Positions 62,035 through 64,000 of a DNA stretch of 64,000 nt are shown here, in pieces. Source of the DNA: a bacterium. Its GTDB lineage: Bacteria; Pseudomonadota; Gammaproteobacteria; Burkholderiales; Thiobacillaceae. The position numbers and the translations under genes are program-made. Below the pieces are notes generated by a model that saw only the letters and a list, made by a program, of their open reading frames with translations, was not told the DNA's origin and searched no databases. Each line of letters starts with the position of its first letter. Positions within the stretch are counted from its first letter, which is position 1. The stretch lies in NCBI GenBank assembly GCA_009772925.1, contig WOUQ01000002.1, positions 1 through 64,000 on the forward strand, read 5' to 3'.

Positions 62035-64000
62035 ATGCTCGCCGACCTCAACCCCCAGCAGCGCGAAGCCGTGCAGTACCTGGACGGTCCCCTGCTGGTG
62101 CTGGCCGGGGCGGGCTCGGGCAAGACCCGGGTGATCACGCGCAAGATCGCCTGGCTGGTGAACCAGTGCGGCATCGAAGCCCGGCATGTCGCCGCCATCA
62201 CCTTCACCAACAAGGCGGCGCGGGAGATGCGCGAGCGCGTCGGCGAGCTGCTGCCGGGCAAGCGGGGGCACGGTCTGACCGTCTCCACCTTCCACTCCCT
62301 GGGCCTTTCCATCCTCCGCGCCGAGGCGGGAAGGCTGGGCTACAAGCCGCGTTTCTCGGTGCTGGACGCCACCGATGCCCAGCAGATCCTGTCCGACATC
62401 CTGAACAACCCGGACAAGGCCGGCCTGCGCCAGGCCGCCGCCCTCATCTCGCACTGGAAGAACGCCCTGCTCGACCCCGCGGCCGCGCGGCAAGCCGCCG
62501 GCGACGAGGGCGAGCGCCAGGCGGCGGCGGCCTACCAGGCTTACCAGGACACCCTGCGCGCCTACCAGGCCATGGATTTCGACGATCTCATCCGCCTGCC
62601 GGTCGGCCTCTTCCGCGAACACCCGGAGGTGCTGGCCACCTGGCAGGGCCGGCTGCGCTACCTGCTCGTCGACGAGTATCAGGACACCAATGGCGCCCAG
62701 TACGAGTTCCTCAAACTGCTGGCCGGACCCATGGGCCGCTTCACCGCCGTGGGCGACGACGACCAGGCCATCTACGCCTGGCGCGGCGCCGACGTGGAGA
62801 ACCTGCGCCGTCTGCAAGAGGACTGGCCGCGCCTGAAGATCATCCCGCTGACGCAGAACTACCGCTCCAGCCAGCGCATCCTGCGCGCCGCCAACAGCGT
62901 CATCCGCAACAATCCTCGGCTCTCCGACAAGAACCTGTGGAGCGAGCTGGGCCTGGGCGACCACGTCGAACTGGTGGAATGCCGCGACGACCGCCACGAA
63001 GCGGAATGCGTGGTGATGCGCATTTCCGCGCACAAGTTCGAGCACCGCACCCGCTTCGCCGACTACGCGATTCTCTATCGCGGCAACCATCAGGCGCGGT
63101 TGTTCGAAGAGGCCCTGCGCGAGGCGAAGATGCCCTACCAGATCTCCGGCGGCCAATCCTTCTTCGACCGCACCGAGATCAAGGACCTCACCGCCTACCT
63201 GCGCCTGATCGCCAACCAGGACGACGATCCCGCCTTCATCCGCGCCGCCACCACGCCGCGCCGCGGCATCGGGCCGGGCACCCTGGAAAAGCTCGGCGAA
63301 CAGGCCGGAAAACGCCATGTCAGCCTGTTCGCCGCCGCTTTCGAGGCCGGCTTGCAGTCCCTGCTGCCGGCGCGGCAACTGGAGCCGCTGCTGGAGTTCT
63401 GCGCCTTCATCCAGCGCATCGCCGATCGCGCCGAGAAGGAACCCGCCGGCCGTCTGCTCGAGGAGCTGCTGGCCGCGATCCGCTACGAGGAATGGCTGTA
63501 CGACAGCGAGGACGACCGCGCCGCTCGTACAAAATGGGAGAACGTGCGCGACTTCGTGGACTGGCTGGCGAAGAAGGGCGAGGACGAGGAGCGCAGCCTG
63601 ATCGAGCTCACCCAGACCGTCAGCCTGATGAACCTGCTGGAGGGTCGCGAGGAAGCCGAGCCGGACGCGGTGCGCCTGTCCACCCTGCACGCCGCCAAGG
63701 GCCTGGAGTACCCCCACGTCTTCCTGGTGGGCGTCGAGGAGGACATCCTGCCGCACCGGGAATGCCTGGAAGGCGCGCGGCTGGAAGAGGAACGCCGGCT
63801 CATGTATGTGGGCATCACCCGCGCCCGCCGCGGGCTCACCATCACCTGGTGCGGCAAGCGCAAGCGCGGCGGCGATCTCGTCGTCTGCGAGCCCTCCCGC
63901 TTCCTGATGGAACTGGACCCGGCCGAGGTGAAACGGGCCGGCGCCCAGAGCGAAAGCCAGGCCAGCCGGGAAGACGGCCGCAAGAAGCTGTCGGCCCTGA
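62035..64000 (+). CDS. rep: ATP-dependent DNA helicase Rep (3' cut by window)
   Basis: Superfamily 1A 3'-5' helicase that assists replication forks. 655 codons are present and the frame is still open at the edge; Rep is usually about 670 residues, so little is missing. Motifs: QQREAV (Q motif), Walker A AGAGSGKTR with Lys30, ITFTNKAAREMRERV, DEYQDTN (Walker B), GDDDQAIYAWRGA, TQNYRSSQRIL, VRLSTLHAAKGLEYPHVFLV, LMYVGITRARRGL. The Rep name over UvrD rests on length and the DFDDLIRLPVGLF region, and is likely, not certain. Confidence 0.9.
   Translation, partial: MLADLNPQQREAVQYLDGPLLVLAGAGSGKTRVITRKIAWLVNQCGIEARHVAAITFTNKAAREMRERVGELLPGKRGHGLTVSTFHSLGLSILRAEAGRLGYKPRFSVLDATDAQQILSDILNNPDKAGLRQAAALISHWKNALLDPAAARQAAGDEGERQAAAAYQAYQDTLRAYQAMDFDDLIRLPVGLFREHPEVLATWQGRLRYLLVDEYQDTNGAQYEFLKLLAGPMGRFTAVGDDDQAIYAWRGADVENLRRLQEDWPRLKIIPLTQNYRSSQRILRAANSVIRNNPRLSDKNLWSELGLGDHVELVECRDDRHEAECVVMRISAHKFEHRTRFADYAILYRGNHQARLFEEALREAKMPYQISGGQSFFDRTEIKDLTAYLRLIANQDDDPAFIRAATTPRRGIGPGTLEKLGEQAGKRHVSLFAAAFEAGLQSLLPARQLEPLLEFCAFIQRIADRAEKEPAGRLLEELLAAIRYEEWLYDSEDDRAARTKWENVRDFVDWLAKKGEDEERSLIELTQTVSLMNLLEGREEAEPDAVRLSTLHAAKGLEYPHVFLVGVEEDILPHRECLEGARLEEERRLMYVGITRARRGLTITWCGKRKRGGDLVVCEPSRFLMELDPAEVKRAGAQSESQASREDGRKKLSAL

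Overview
The window is high-GC chromosomal DNA from a betaproteobacterium. Three blocks point there: a complete dcw (division and cell wall) cluster ending in lpxC, a pilMNOPQ operon divergent from a class A penicillin-binding protein gene, and a PEP-CTERM/EPS surface-protein regulatory locus (prsK, prsR, prsT). I cannot name a genus from sequence alone. No tRNA, rRNA, CRISPR array or complete insertion sequence was seen.

Layout. 1-0.8 kb: tail of a chemotaxis receptor and an unusually large RNase P RNA. 1-20.2 kb: mraZ-rsmH-ftsL-ftsI-murE-murF-mraY-murD-ftsW-murG-murC-murB-ddl-ftsQ-ftsA-ftsZ, then lpxC and a 61-residue membrane protein, all on the plus strand, mostly with 4-14 base overlaps, closed by a bidirectional terminator. 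Three copies of a heptamer-repeat hairpin sit in this cluster: in frame inside murF, at the start of murG, and between murG and murC. 20.2-25.3 kb: pilMNOPQ on the minus strand, with pilQ split by an in-frame TAA. 25.4-28.4 kb: PBP1A and a conserved hypothetical gene, followed by palindromic repeats. 28.7-37.5 kb: PEP-CTERM/EPS genes epsB (split by an in-frame TGA), prsK, prsR, prsT and a nitroreductase. 37.5-43.5 kb: an unusual export-like set made of a beta-barrel protein, an FHA-ABC ATPase fusion, a LolA-like periplasmic protein and two FtsX-type permeases. 43.6-47.4 kb: a glycosyltransferase, a hexapeptide acetyltransferase, a HipA gene fragment, and a PEP-CTERM protein gene with a textbook sigma-54 promoter and two copies of a candidate PrsR site. 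47.5-51.4 kb: an accessory island of toxin-antitoxin modules (BrnT/BrnA twice with both toxins frameshifted, a YjjJ/HipA-like kinase, FitAB) separated by short dispersed repeats. 51.6-58.4 kb, minus strand: second glycosyltransferase, second PrsT-like TPR lipoprotein, exosortase-associated acyltransferase, ThiF-like adenylyltransferase, FeeM-like acyltransferase. 58.5-64 kb: YcgR-like PilZ protein, hemB, a candidate four-hairpin small RNA, engB, cytochrome c4 and a Rep-type helicase cut by the window end.

How it fits together. The first half builds peptidoglycan, the septum and lipid A. The second half looks devoted to the cell surface: PrsK/PrsR with sigma-54 probably drive the PEP-CTERM protein gene, EpsB starts exopolysaccharide synthesis, and the acyltransferase/ThiF/FeeM/nitroreductase set may make a small acylated product. 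The exosortase itself is not in the window. Four genes (pilQ, epsB, two brnT) carry a single stop or small indel, so either surface functions are decaying or the assembly has base errors. The best leads for new biology are the FHA-ABC export set, the ThiF/acyltransferase set, the heptamer hairpins in mur genes, and the small RNA with two CCUCC-bearing loops.
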